Below, piece by piece: positions 48,889 through 60,947 of a DNA stretch of 64,000 nt. This stretch comes from Cryphonectria parasitica EP155. Taxonomy: Eukaryota; Ascomycota; Sordariomycetes; Diaporthales; Cryphonectriaceae. The translations under genes were made by a program, and so were the position numbers. Positions within the stretch are counted from its first letter, which is position 1. Every line of letters begins with the position of its first letter. The notes beneath the pieces were generated by a model. The model was not told where the DNA came from. It saw only the letters and a program-made list of their open reading frames with translations, and searched no databases. The stretch spans positions 1 through 64,000 of the forward strand of contig NW_024468920.1 of assembly GCF_011745365.1 (NCBI RefSeq). Direction: 5' to 3'.

Positions 48889-49348
48889 TATTATAACTCA
48901 TCCAATATGCAGATTACGAAAACAGGTTACAAGCAAACAAGAACTAGGTGTTATAACTCAATGTCGGATAATCTACAAAGATTATGCAATCCAGGGTTAG
49001 GGTTACAGGCTAATTAATCAGAAGAGCTTACCTGTGCTCACTGAGCTTCAGTGAGCACCACTGAGCAGCAATGAGCCTTAGTAAGCATCAGCGAGCTACA
49101 CTGAAGAGCTGAATATATAAGAATACGTTTATTCCCATTAGATAGATCTTATATATAGCTCTTCAGTTGTTAATCTAAGTATCAGATTACTCTCTACTCT
49201 GATAGCTCCAAAGGCAGTAAATACTTGCATCGCTTATTAGGACTTGTACAGTTCCGTATTCAAGGACTTGATACTTTGATACTGCTCTTGTTAGCATAAA
49301 TCTCTTCATATACTTAGGAATCTTCGGATTGCTGCAGTGCTCATTACA
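48889..49348 (+). repeat. 3' LTR of element J (460 bp)
   Basis: TATTATAACTCATCC ... GTGCTCATTACA, then TSD GCATG. AGGGTTAGGGTTA is conserved near 49000. Same length as the 5' LTR; the differences noticed are transitions. Confidence 0.94.
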
Positions 49349-49353
49349 GCATG

Positions 49354-52214
49354 CTTAACGGTATCTACTGTTCCTTTAGGTAGCAGAAACAGCACAGAGA
49401 TCAGAACTAATACTCACGAATATACTATGAGAATATTATAAGTTTAAGAAACTGTTTCAGAAAGAATTGAATACAGGATTATTAGAATACAGCTTATATG
49501 ATTACGAAATCCTGTTACAAGAAGAGAAATAGCTCAAATTCTTCCTTATCTATGGATTAAATAAAGCACAGCTAGAAGTACTTAGGAAGTATTTTAACAA
49601 AAACCTTAGAAAAGAATATATATAATTATTGCAATTATCAGCAGAATACTCTATTCTGTTTGTATTTAAGAAGAACAGTAAGCTTAAGCTATATATTAAC
49701 TATAGATAACTTAACAATATTACAATCAAGAACTGATATCTATTGCTATTCATCAAGAAACTATAAGATAGATTGCAAGGAGTACAGTAATTCACAGTTC
49801 TGAATCTGAAAGAAGCTTATAATCTAATTAGAGTAAAAGAAGGAGAAGAATGGAAAACTGCTTTCAAAATATGCTACAAATACTACGAATATTTGGTTAT
49901 ATTCTTTAGTTTAACAAACATTTCAGCTTTATTCCAGAAAATGATTAATCACATTCTATACAAGCATCTGAATCAGTTTATCATTATCTACCTCGATAAT
50001 ATTCTTATCTATTCTCGAATACTTGAAGAATATAAGAAATATATGGAAACAGTATTGCAAATGCTTTAAGATGCAAAACTTCTTATAAAATCTGCAAAGA
50101 GCTACTTTTATATACAGAAAGTTAACTATCTCGAATTCACAATCGAGCTAGAATGCATTAAGCTATAGAAAGATAAGATAGAAGCTATTAGAAATTAGCT
50201 AGTTCTTAGAAATATTAGGAATATTAGATCTTTTCTCGAATATATCAATTTCTATAAGCAGTTTATTAAGAACTACAGCTGAATTGCATATTCTCTTACA
50301 AATCTCATTAAAAAAGAATAGCTTTTTGAATAGATCTCCAAAGTATAAGAAGCTTTCAACGAGATTATTAGATATATTATCTCAGAACTAGTTCTATATA
50401 AAGCAGATCTCTATAAATCCTTTGAAATTGAAACTAATACATTAGAATATACATTCGGAGAATAACTTAGCTAGCAAGATGATTAAGAATATCTAAGAAT
50501 TATAAGCAACTTCTTAAAGAAGTTGAATAGCTCGGAAATCAACTATAGAATTCCTAATTAGGAATTTATAGTAATAATAAAAGCTTTCAAGAAATAGCAA
50601 TATTATTTTATTAGCATATAATATTTGATTATAGTTTACTCGGATTATAAGAATCTAACTATATTTATAATAATTAAGATTTTGAATAAATAATAAGTTA
50701 GATAAATAGAATTCTTCTTATAATTTAATTTCAAGATTATATACTGCAAAAGCTTGGAGAATGAATAAGCAGATATTCTCAGCAGAAAATCAGACTATTA
50801 AGATGCAGATTCCTCAGATATACAGAATATCTTCGTTCAAAACGAGTTAGGAAATCTTGTTAATGCATATAGAGAACTAAATGCTGCTCTCAGAATAAGA
50901 TTTTCAGAAAAGAATTCAGAATTAATAATTTCAGATGAATAAGATAATTATATTAAAAATGTATACAGCATACCAGCGTATGAATATTAGAAAGTTAGAG
51001 CAACTTATAAATGCATTAAAAGATATTGAAATTTATTAAGCTTTAGAAAAAGAATTAGAAATATTTTATAATAATATAAAAGCTATAAGAAAAACAAAGC
51101 AGAAAGATATAAGCTTTATAAGCTACTGCATTCCTTATTAATATCTATAACTATTTAGCAATCCATCAGTTTAAACTTCATTATTAAGCTATTTCTCTTA
51201 TAAGAACTCTTAACTAAGATACAATATAATAGTATTCTAATAATAATTTGCAAACTAAGCAAGTATGCTTACTTTCTCTCTTATAAGAAAAGCAGTACAG
51301 CAGAAAAACTCGCATATACATTCCTCAGAACAATCATTACTAACTATAGCATGCTAGAAGAAGTAATCTTTAATAGAAACAGAAAATTCAATTCGAAGTT
51401 TTGAATTTCGCTTATAAAACAGCTCGGAATATACTACAGAATATTCACAGCATTTCATTTACAAATAAATAAATAGATAGAAAGAATGAATTAAATTATT
51501 AAATAATATCTATAATACTATATCAATTAGAAATAGAATAACTAGATTAATCTATTGCTTTTTATACAGTTTGCTTATAATAATGCAGATATAAGCATAA
51601 TAAAGAAATCATTCTTCTTCATATTCTACAAATATAATCTAACAGCTTATTACAAAGCACTGCTAGAAGCAGATGCAAAAGCTGCAAACAAAAGAGTTAA
51701 GAAGATTAAGAAAGTTCAGAAGAAACTCCAATCAGAATTATAATTCATTCAAGAACGAATAATATAGTATACAAACTCCAAAAGAATTGAGAAACCAATC
51801 CTACAGAAGAGAGATAAAGTTTATCTACTTCGAAAAAACATTAAAATAATAAGATCTAATAATAAGCTTAATTATAAGAAGTTAGAATCATTCAAAATCT
51901 TGCAATAGATTTTTCCAGTTAATTACGAATTAGTATTACTTTATAGAATAAGGATATACTTAGTTTTCCATATCTTACTGCTAGAACTAGCAGCACAGGA
52001 AATACTAATGAATAAAATAGCAGAAGTAGAAAATAATGAATCAGAATATGAAGTAGAGAAGATTCTCAAATACAGAAGCACAGACAATATAAGGAAATAT
52101 CTTATCAAATGAAAAGAATATTCAGCAAGCGAAAACTTATGAGAATCACGAAAGAACATCGAAAATGCTCAGGAAAAGATAGCTGAATATTGAAAAAGGA
52201 AAGCTAGCACCTAA
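49354..52214 (+). pseudogene. pol: pol relic of element I, part 2 (linker end, RT-RH-IN-chromodomain)
   Basis: Continues from 41838; together 3729 nt (1243 codons), same as D, no net frameshift, ending TAA 52212-52214. RT about 49580-50160 with YxDD at 49989-50000 = YLDN (first Asp kept). RNase H about 50380-50770, integrase about 51000-51560, chromodomain about 52040-52205 (EVEKILKYRS...EYLIK.KEYSASEN; WKG lost). Confidence 0.88.
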
Positions 52215-52911
52215 GGCGATTGCTCCGCTTCGAACCAAGATCCAGGGACCTCAGAGACTTCGCTCTTCAGGAAACTCAACTAATCCACCACTGCATTCCT
52301 CACATCTACAGAATTCCAGTCAAAACCTCCAAAAGAGGAACTCTCAGGAATAACCACAAGCTCCGCGGAAACCACAGCTTGCACCTCAGCTGCCACACGC
52401 TCGCGCTTCTTCTCCTTCAAGCTCTTATTCACCAATTTTATCCCCTTCTCCTGAAGAAAGCATCGCTGCTTCTTCAGATGAAACAAACAATCTAGGGACT
52501 CGGATAAACAAGCCTGAGCATCTGCTAGCTCTTGCTAATGCTTCAGCAAACACTCCTTCTTTTCCACTTTCCTACTATCTAAACAAACCAACTCATCAGT
52601 AATACAAGATATTAGAGCAGTATCATTAGCAAGAATTAAGAAAAGGAAAGGGAAGACTCATAAGAAGATATGAAGATTCAACCAGCATTACAGAAACAAT
52701 CTCGTTTCATATACTGAGAACAGCTCTTAACCCTATCCACTATCTTGTATCGCACTCTCTTCTCCAGATACAATAAATACAGCATAATTTCATAGCTAGT
52801 GAACTCAATATACGAATAATGCTCGAGACAACGGAGATGCAGCTTTGAAAAAGTAATGGAAGCATCAGAAGAAGATTTACTAATGCAAGAATTTAAGATT
52901 CTGTTCAACAT
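52211..52911 (-). pseudogene. Accessory gene of element I, opposite strand (splice sites destroyed)
   Basis: Homologous to J's: ATG 52911 (MLNRILNSCISKSSS), Cys cluster SCSQY (two ligands now Tyr), exon 2 with FHLKKQRCFLQEKGIKLVNKSL and GGFDWNSVDVRNAVVD, stop TAG 52213-52211 overlapping the pol TAA. The intron (about 52603-52652) has 5' ATGAGT instead of GTGAGT and 3' AA instead of AG; CTAAT remains. The frame outside it is largely open. Confidence 0.7.
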
Positions 52912-53002
52912 CTCGATTAGAAAAGCATAACCACGCACACAGAGAACTTGCTGAATACTTACAGAAGATCGTTGAGAACAACAACTAATAGGAGGAAGAT
53001 GA

Positions 53003-53482
53003 TATTATAACTCATCCAACATGCAGATCATGAGAACAGATTACAAGCAAACAAGAATCAGATATTATAACTCAATATCAGATAATCTACAAGAATTATG
53101 TAATCCAGAGTTAGAGTTACAAGCCAACCAATCAGACAATAGAGCAATTACTAGTAATCACTAGCGCTCAGTGATCAGTAGTAATCCGATATAATCAGTG
53201 ATGATCTAGAATGATCACCAGCAAGCAAGGAACTGAAGAATCAAGTATATAAAGATTCATATTTCTTACTGTCAGATAGATTCCCTTCAGATAGTTCTTC
53301 AGTTATCAATCTAAGTATTCAGTTTTATACACTGAGTAGCTCCAAAGGCAGTGAATACTTGCATTGCTTATTAGGATTTGTACAGTTTCATATTCAAGGA
53401 CTTAACACTTTGATACCGCTCTTGCTAGCATAAACCCCTTCGTGTACTTAGGAATCTTCGGATTGCTGCAGTGCTCATTACA
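53003..53482 (+). repeat. 3' LTR of element I (480 bp)
   Basis: TATTATAACTCATCC ... GTGCTCATTACA, preceded by AGGAGGAAGATGA and followed by TSD GCAAG. It shares the TTACTAGTAATCACTAGCGC module of the 5' LTR. Confidence 0.94.
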
Positions 53483-53721
53483 GCAAGCCTTTTATCAGAA
53501 ACTTAGTTTGCAGCTAAGAAGTTTAGCATTCAGAACAGCATCTCTGCAGCTATAACAGATAATTACAGCTTTCCATCTTGAGAATTGCTCTCTAGCAACT
53601 CTAAAGCTATTACTATACTTTACTCCATTACTAGATATAGAAGAATAATTAGTTTGCAATCTAATATCTAAGCAACTTCAGTTATTAAGTAAATATTCTA
53701 CTTTAGCTCTATACTCTCGCT

Positions 53722-54033
53722 CAAATAGCAAAGAGCATACTCTCGAAAACAGAAGATACTCAGATCTACTGCTTACTTACTCTGCTCTCTTGCTCGAATA
53801 GCAAAGAATATACTCTTGAAAATAAAAGATATTCAGATCTACTACTTGCTTACTTTGCTCTCTTGCTCGAATAGCAAAGAATATACTTTTGAAAACAGAA
53901 GATACTCAGATCTACTGCTTACTTACTCTGCTCTCTTGCTTGAATAGCGAAGAATATACTCTCGAAAATAGAAGATATTCAGATCTACTGCTTGCTTACT
54001 CTGCTCTCTTGCTCGAATAGCGAAGAATATACT
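53722..54033. repeat. 73-bp tandem array in element H
   Basis: About four copies of a unit containing CAGATCTACTGCTTACTTAC, GCTCTCTTGCTCGAATAGC and ATACTCTCGAAAACAGAAG. CAGATCTACT recurs at 53761, 53834, 53907 and 53980, exactly 73 bp apart. Copies differ by C/T and G/A only, as far as I can see. Confidence 0.92.
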
Positions 54034-54832
54034 TTGTTCTAGCTTAGCAATTCGAATGCTCTAAATCTCTTCTGAATGCTTCTTATATGCTGCTTGCATA
54101 CTGCTTGCTTGCTATTTGCTCTAGCTTAGCAACTCGAATGCTCTGAATCTCTTCTAAATACTTCTTGCATGCTGCTTGCATACTGCTTGCTTGCTGTTTG
54201 CTCTAGCTTAGCGATTTGAATGCTCTAAATCTCTTCTAAATGCTTCTTACATGCTGCTTGCATACTGCTTGCTTGCTATTTGCTCTAGCTTAGCAACTCG
54301 AATGCTCTAAATCTCTTCTAAATGCTTCTTGCATACTGCTTGCATACTGCTTGCTCGATACTGCTTGCTTGCTATATGCTCTAGCTTAGCAACTTGAATA
54401 CTCTGAATCTCTTCTGAACGCTTCTTGCACGCTGCTTGCATACTGCTTGCTCAACACTGCTTGCTTGCTGTATGCTCTAGCTTAGCAACTCGAATACTCT
54501 GAATCTCTTCTGAATGCTTCTCGCACACTGCTTGCATACTGCTTGCTCGCTATTTGCTCTAGCTTAGCAACTCGAATACTCTGAATCTCTTCTAAACGCT
54601 TCTTGCACGCTACTTGCATACTGCTTGCTTGCTATTTGCTCTAGCTTAGCAACTCGAATGCTTTGAATCTCTTCTGAACGCTTCTCGCACGCTGCTTGCA
54701 TACTGCTTGCTCGATACTGCTTGCTCGCTATATGCTCTAGCTTAGCAACTCGAATGCTCTAAATCTCTTCTGAACGCTTCTCGCACGCTGCTTACATACT
54801 GCTTGCTCAGCACTGCTTGCTCGCTGTATTCA
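54034..54832. repeat. 82/96-bp tandem array in element H
   Basis: CTAGCTTAGC recurs at 54039, 54121, 54203, 54285, 54381, 54477, 54559, 54641 and 54737: steps of 82 or 96 bp. The longer form carries an extra 14 bp (GATACTGCTTGCTC-like). Each unit ends in short TGCTTGCATACTGCTTGCT sub-repeats, so a higher-order repeat. Confidence 0.92.
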
Positions 54833-54837
54833 AAGCT

Positions 54838-54915
54838 CGAAAGCTCGAAAATCGAAAGCTTGAAGATCAAAGGCTCGAAGGTTAAAAGCTCGAAGATCAA
54901 AAGCTCGAAGATTTG
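54838..54915. repeat. Short AAGCTCGAAGATCAA repeat run in element H
   Basis: Successive variants of AAAGCTCGAAGATC (unit about 10-16 bp) follow directly on the 96-bp array. The stretch 54916-55038 beyond it, up to the right LTR, holds an A-rich run and AAAAGGGCCAGGCCTC; no gene seen. Confidence 0.8.
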
Positions 54916-55038
54916 AAAAGAATAGTAATCTAATCGTTTGCTCTGCTCCTACTCAGTATTAGCGCTGCTCCTAGGAAAGAAAAAAAAAGATAGAAAGCCT
55001 CGCCGGATTGCCTCCTTTAAAAGGGCCAGGCCTCAAAC

Positions 55039-55252
55039 TGTCAGGTGGAAAGGTTGCAAAGGCAATGTAGCGAGGTCTTTTCTCTCTTTCAGGAGTATAC
55101 AACCAGAATAACATTGAGGCCTAAGGAGCTAAGTTCTGCTCAGCAGTGCTGACGTAGCTAGAAAGCCGCTTTATAGCCGCATATTGCTTAGTCATCCGTA
55201 ATCCAGCTGGCTTAGCTAGCCCTGAGCCTTGCTGGCACAATCAGCCCTGACA
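55039..55252. repeat. Right LTR of element H (214 bp)
   Basis: TGTCAGGTGGAAAGG ... CAGCCCTGACA, followed by TSD CTCAT and F's pol. Seven A/G differences from the left LTR. Confidence 0.93.
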
Positions 55253-55257
55253 CTCAT

Positions 55258-55897
55258 TACTAGATTTTTCTTCTTGAATTGCTAGTTCTGCTGATTTGAA
55301 GATATGTATGAAGTTGTATGAAGCTTCTTTTTCTAAATATTCTTCAATAACTAGCTTTTATCCTGCGCTATTAATTGTAACTATCTCTCTGGATACAGCT
55401 TGTTCTTATAAGATCTAGCTAATAGTTTAATTAATTCGAGAATTATACTTCTTAAGCTATGAAAGTTTCATAATCAGCTTATGCTATGCTATATTCGTAA
55501 TATCAAAGGAAATCTTGATTATATATTCTTAGATTAAAGCAGATAGATAATCAGTTTTCTTGTTAATTACTTCTTGATTGTAAGCAATAGATTGTTCTTT
55601 CATAATGCTGAAGATATATGAGTATTTCTTTTATCTTTATTGTAGTTATACTTGATTAATAATATATAGGAATATAAAGTTTCTCTAAGCGCTACTATCT
55701 AATAGTATGCTGTACTTGTGTTCTTGAATATATATGTTGAGCTTAATATAAGCATAGCTTGCTTTAAAAGCTTCATATAGAAACTATTTCAATCTAATTA
55801 TCTATAGTTTCTTTATAAGCGATTCTATTCTTTTGAAGCTAATAAGAGCTGCTTATTTTTCTCTTAAGCTTGCTTTGCTGCTTTCTAAGCAAGCTTC
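55258..55897 (-). pseudogene. pol: pol relic of element F, 5' part (protease and linker)
   Basis: Opens below TAA 55900-55898, overlapping the gag end. Protease about 55760-55520 and the INSAGxK linker region down to 55258, where H interrupts. It continues at 37275 and below. Confidence 0.82.
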
Positions 55898-57918
55898 TTA
55901 GCTTGCTTTTGCTTGTATTATTATTATTCTTAGTTTTTATTCTATTAATACTAGTTACTAATCTTATTATTAATATGAATTGTATAGAATATTATTCTGC
56001 ATTGCTACTATTTTATCTTTTTATTTATATATTGCATAAAGCAGTTATCTAATAGCTTAATATATGCATTATAGTGCTATTTGTTAAGAACTTCTCTGAA
56101 GCAAAGCTTCTATTCTTTTATAGCTTGAAGGATTTGTTCTGATTCTTTGATGGAAAACTATTTATATTGTATCTTTTCCGAAAAATGCATTCTGCAGCTA
56201 TAATAGCTGCAGAAGATTCATGCTAGTTTGTAATATAGTTTGTAAAGTAAGCTGATTTGGAAATCCTTATTTGGTTATACTTTGATGTTTTGCAAGGAGA
56301 TATAGATAAAAAGCTTCTTTAGCTCTACTTTATAGATAAGATATTCAATTTATATTATTTCCTTATTCCATTCAATACTGAAAGAGAACCTTTTCTTAAG
56401 CTTGCTAGATTTATTATATATGAGAGATTTCGATGAATTGCTGAATTGTTTGTTTTAGCTGAATTCTGTTGCTTGAGAAGCATTTTCGATATTATTCAAG
56501 TATTTATACTAGTAATTAAGAAAGTATTATTCTTTATTCATATTCCTGATTATACTGCTTAATATGAATAATAAGGAATAATAAAGAGTATTATTATTAA
56601 GCTCTTCTTTCAATGCTTGAATACTTTGTTTAGTAATGCTAGAGCAGTTCGAGTTGCTGCTGCTTATAGTTATACTAAGCATATAATCTCGTTCTGCTAT
56701 TGCTAACTACCTGTAGTGCTTGGATTTCTGAAAGAACTATTCTGAACTTTTCTTGCTTGAGAAATATATTAAGCAGTTATTATTGTAGCAGAATGTTCAG
56801 CTGAGATTTCCATAATCAATAGAATTCAATATTTGCTCTAAGGAAATATTTTTGCTTAGTTAATTAGATTTCTATTGCTAAGCAATATTCATCTAGTATT
56901 CTTTCTAAACTAGTTATTATTTATTCTTCCAAGATTAATAGCAGTTATATATTATATATTCTTATTTATTGCAATTATAGCAAGTAATATTATTCTTTCT
57001 GCTATACTGCTTATTAGCTATATTGAGCTCTATAGAGCTAGTATATATAATGCTGCTCTAAGCTATATTATCTTATTAATTACTATTTCTATATTAGAAT
57101 TTCTTGCTTATATTAGCTAAAAATCTCTAAATCTAGCTTTCTTCTTTCTTAAACTTTTCTATTTATTGCTTATAAAGATGATTATTAATGCGAATTGCTT
57201 AATTAGAGAATATTGCAAAGTTTCTTAATTAATTCTACTTAAAGATTTTATTCTTAATATTATTCTTAAGTTTCTTATAATAATACTTTATAAGATTCTT
57301 ATCTTTCTATAGAAATCTTGCTAAAAATTATTTGAATCTAATTATATAAGCAGAAGCTGATTTAGTCTGCTTGAAATTCATAAGCTGTTAAGCTGTAATA
57401 TGTTCTTCATTGAAATTGCTAAAGATTTTCTTAAGAGCTTTCTCAAAGCTTTTAAAAGAATTGAATATATTCTTAATACTCTAAATGCATGTGCTAGAAT
57501 TATTCTAATGCTTCAAATGATTATGCAGAGATAGCTTGTATTAGATAAGAATATCTTTCTTGAAGCGAGTTTCTGCAAGAATAATCTTCTCAGATTCTAT
57601 AGTAAACTGAGTTGTATAATGCAAAAAGTATACTTTGCAGTAAGTAAGAAATTCATATAATATCTTTTGATTGCTATTGTATATAGTAAGCTTATTCATC
57701 TTATATGTTTTTTTAGTATTATTAGTAATTGCAGAGATAAAGTATATCTGCTGAGCTTATTAGGCTAGCTAAGTTTATTAGTTAGCAATAATAGCGCTTT
57801 AAGCTTACTATTATTTATACAGATTCTGAATATACTGAGTAAGCTAGTATACTTGATTAATTAGTTCTTTTTAAGTAAAAGTATATAAGAATAAAAGAGT
57901 TTCTAGAAGAGCTATTAT
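55813..57918 (-). pseudogene. gag: gag relic of element F
   Basis: 702 codons, no net frameshift: ATA 57918-57916 (ATG in B and I) to TAA 55815-55813. The zinc knuckle lies near 56975. RIP stops throughout. The hydrophobic plus-strand frame 55870-56052 is the antisense of its Lys/Gln-rich C-terminus, also seen as shadows in B, I and J. Confidence 0.85.
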
Positions 57919-57974
57919 ATTCTGTATTGCTTAAGAAGTAATACTGAACTATTCTTGAATAAGAGTTATTAAAA

Positions 57975-58444
57975 TGTAATGAGTACTGCAGCAATCTGAA
58001 GATTCCAAAATATATAAAGGGATTTATGCTAATAAGAGCGGTATTAAAGTATTAAGTTCTTGAATACAGAACTGTATAAATTCTAAGAAGTAATGCAAGT
58101 ATTCATTGCTTTTAGAGCTATTAGAATAAGAGAAAGTAATCTGATATTTAGATTAATAACTAAAGAGCTATATATAAGATCTATCTAATAGGAATGAATG
58201 TATTCTTATATATTCAGCTCTTTAGTTCTATTAGTAGTATTAATTGTTGAATTACTTGGATTATCTGAGTAATCCAACTGATTCGGATTACTATGGATCA
58301 GCTACTGATTCATTCTAATCCTGTAATTCTAACCCTTGCTTATGTAAGCCTTAGTTTCTGAGGTGTTGAATCCTTCTCTGTCTCTTCGGATAGTTGTTCC
58401 CGGGTGTTCTGGCTGGTAATCTGTATGTTGAATGAGTTATAACA
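57975..58444 (-). repeat. 5' LTR of element F (470 bp)
   Basis: TGTAATGAGTACTGCAG ... TGAATGAGTTATAACA, then TSD AACAT. U3 carries GATTACTTGG/GGATTATCTGAG-like modules specific to F. Confidence 0.93.
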
Positions 58445-58449
58445 AACAT

Positions 58450-60947
58450 TATAATTAAAAATCAATACTTATTACTACTTATTAAGAAACTACGAGATAA
58501 GCTGCAAGAAGTATAATAATTTATAGTTTTAGATCTAAAAGAAGCTTATAATCTAATTAGAATAAAGAAAGAAGAAGAATGGAAAACTGCTTTCAGAATA
58601 TATTATAAATACTATAAATATTTAATTATATTCTTCAGTTTAATAAATACTTCAGCTTTATTTCAAGAAATAATTAATTATATTCTATATAAGCATCTGA
58701 ATTAGTTCATTATTACTTATCTCAATAATATTCTTATTTACTCTCGAATATTAGAAGAATATAAGAAATATATGAAAATAGTATTACAAATACTTCAGAA
58801 TACAAAACTTCTTATAAAATCTGCAAAAAGTTATTTTTATATATAAAAAGTTAATTATTTTAGATTTATAATTAAGCTAGAATGCATTAAGCTACAGAAG
58901 AATAAAGTAGAAGCTATTAGAAACTAGCTAATTTCTAGAAATATTAGAAATATTAAATCTTTTCTTAAATATATCAACTTTTACAAGCAGTTTATTAGAA
59001 ACTATAATCAGATTACATATTCTCTTACAAACCTTACTAAAAAAGAGCAGCTTTTTAAATAAATCTTTAAAGAACAAGAAGCTTTCAATAAGATTATCAG
59101 ATGTATTATCTCAGAACTAATTCTATATAAAGCAAACTCTTATAAATCTTTTGAAATTGAAATTAATGTATCAGAATATATACTTGGAGAACAATTTGAT
59201 TAGCAAGATAATTAAAAGCATTTAAGAATTATAAGTAACTTCTCAAAGAAGTTAAGCAGCTTAGAAATTAACTATGAAATTTCTAATTAGAAGCTTATAG
59301 CAATAATAAAAGCTTTCAAGAAATAGCAATATTATCTTATTAGCATATAATATCAGATTATTATTTATTTAGATTATAAGAATCTAATTATATTTATAAT
59401 AATTAAAGTTTTGAATAAGCAATAAATCAGATAAGCAGAATTTCTTTTATAATTTGATTTCAGAATCGTATATTGCAAAAGCTTAGAAAATAGATAAGCA
59501 GATGCTTTTAGCAGGAGAATAGATTATCGAGATATAGATTCTTTAGATATATAGAATATTTTTATTCAAAACGAATCAGAAAATCTCATTAATGCGTATA
59601 GAGAGCTGAATGCTGCCTTCAGGATTGAACTTCTGAAAAAGAATCCAGAATCAATAACTCCAAATAAATAAAATAGCTATATTAAGAATATATATAATAT
59701 ATTAGCATATGAGCATCAGAGAGTTAAAGCAATTTATAAATGCATTAAAAGATACTGAAATCTATTAAGCTTTAGGAAAAGAATTGAAAATATTCTATAA
59801 TAATGCAATAACTACAAGAAAAATAAAACAGAAAGATACAAGCCTTATAGATTACTACATTCCTTATTAGTACTTATAACTATTTAGCAATCTATTAATC
59901 TAAACTTTATTATTAAGCTATTTCTCTTATAAGAATTCTTAATTAAAGTATAATATAATAGTATTCTAGTAATAGTTTGCAAACTAAGCAAATATGCTTA
60001 CTTTCTTCCTTATAAGGAAAGCAGTATAGCAGAAGAACTTATATATGCATTCCTTAGAATGATTATTGCTAACTATAGCATACTAGAAGAAGTAATTTCC
60101 GATAAAGATAGAAAGTTTAATTCAAAATTTTGAATTTCGCTTATAAAACAGCTTGAAATATACTACAAAATATTTATAGCATTTCATTTATAAACAGATA
60201 AATAAATAGAAAGAATAAATTAGATTATTAAGCAGTACTTTCAATACTATATTAATCAGAAATAGAATAATTAAATTAATCTATTGCTTCTTATATAGTT
60301 TGCTTATAATAATGCAAATATAAGCATAATAAAGAAATTACTATTCTTTATATTCTATAAATACAATCTAATAGCTTATTATAAAGCATTATTAGAAGCA
60401 GATATAGAAGCTGCAGATAAAAGGATTAAGAAGATTAAGAAGATTTAGAAAGAATTTCAGTTAGAACTATAATTCATTTAGAAATGAATAATGCAATATA
60501 CAAACTCTAAAAGAATTAAGGAATTAATTCTATAGAAAGAAAATAAGATTTATCTATTTCGGAAAAATATTAAAACAATTAAGCTTAGCAATAAACTTAA
60601 TTATAAGAAGTTAGAATTATTCAAAATCTTATAACAAATCTTTCTAATTAATTATAAATTAGTATTACTTTATAGAATAAGAATATACTTAGTTTTCTAT
60701 ATTTTATTACTGGAATTAGCAGTATAGGAAATACTAATGAATAATATAGCAAAAGTGAAAAATAATGAATTAGAATATAAAGTAAAAAAGATTCTTAAGC
60801 ATAGAAGCACAGATAATACAAGGGAATACCTTATCAAGTAGAAAAGTTATTCAGTAAGCGAAAACTCGTAGGAATCACAGGAAAACGTTGGAAATGCTTA
60901 GAAGAAAGTAGCTGAGTATTGAAAAAAAAAAAAAAAACCAACACCTA
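58450..60947 (+). pseudogene. pol: pol relic of element B, part 3 (RT-RH-IN-chromodomain)
   Basis: Resumes RT within IIIKNQYLLLLIKKL. YxDD at 58718-58729 = YLNN. RNase H about 59120-59500, integrase about 59730-60300, chromodomain about 60770-60930 (EYKVKKILKHRS...EYLIK). A run of 15 A at 60922-60936 replaces GGAAAAGAAAAG-like sequence before the stop TAA 60945-60947. The three B pol pieces sum to 3736 nt, so there is a net 1-nt frame change. Confidence 0.85.

Larger units (their letters stand above)
41839..49348 (+). mobile_element. Element J: complete Ty3/gypsy chromovirus at the innermost level, 7510 bp
   Basis: 460-bp LTRs (41839-42298; 48889-49348), TSD GCATG at 41834-41838 and 49349-49353. 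The sixth nested level (A>B>F>H>I>J) and therefore the most recent of that chain. Uninterrupted; gag 42355-44457, pol 44376-48092, accessory gene 48089-48797 on the opposite strand. Still RIP-mutated. Confidence 0.96.
38414..53482 (+). mobile_element. Element I: Ty3/gypsy chromovirus, about 7.55 kb, carrying J
   Basis: 480-bp LTRs (38414-38893; 53003-53482), TSD GCAAG at 38409-38413 and 53483-53487. Its own sequence is 38414-41838 and 49354-53482 (7554 bp). Gag and pol keep their frames over 701 and 1243 codons. Inserted into the unique part of H. Confidence 0.95.
37281..55252. mobile_element. Element H: non-coding LTR element packed with tandem repeats, carrying I
   Basis: Identical-length 214-bp LTRs (37281-37494; 55039-55252) with TGTCAGG...CCTGACA ends and TSD CTCAT (37276-37280; 55253-55257). 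Its own sequence is 37281-38413 plus 53488-55252, about 2.9 kb. No gag or pol motif is visible. The interior holds a 37-bp array, two short apparently unique stretches (38231-38413 and 53488-53721, nothing recognised), then 73-bp and 82/96-bp arrays. Orientation undecided: an AAGGGGGAA run next to the left LTR read on the minus strand could be a polypurine tract. Best described as a TRIM/LARD-like non-autonomous element. Confidence 0.85.
32138..58444 (-). mobile_element. Element F: Ty3/gypsy chromovirus, minus strand, carrying G, a low-RIP insert and H
   Basis: 470-bp LTRs (3' LTR 32138-32574 plus 33038-33070; 5' LTR 57975-58444) and TSD AACAT at 32133-32137 and 58445-58449. Its own sequence is about 7.55 kb after removing G, H and the 319-bp insert. 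The pol C-terminus and LTR middle differ from the other copies, suggesting a separate subfamily. Confidence 0.94.

Noticed and set aside
53722..54915. Regularly spaced repeats considered as a CRISPR array
   Set aside because: Units are contiguous tandem copies with no unique spacers, inside a fungal retroelement.
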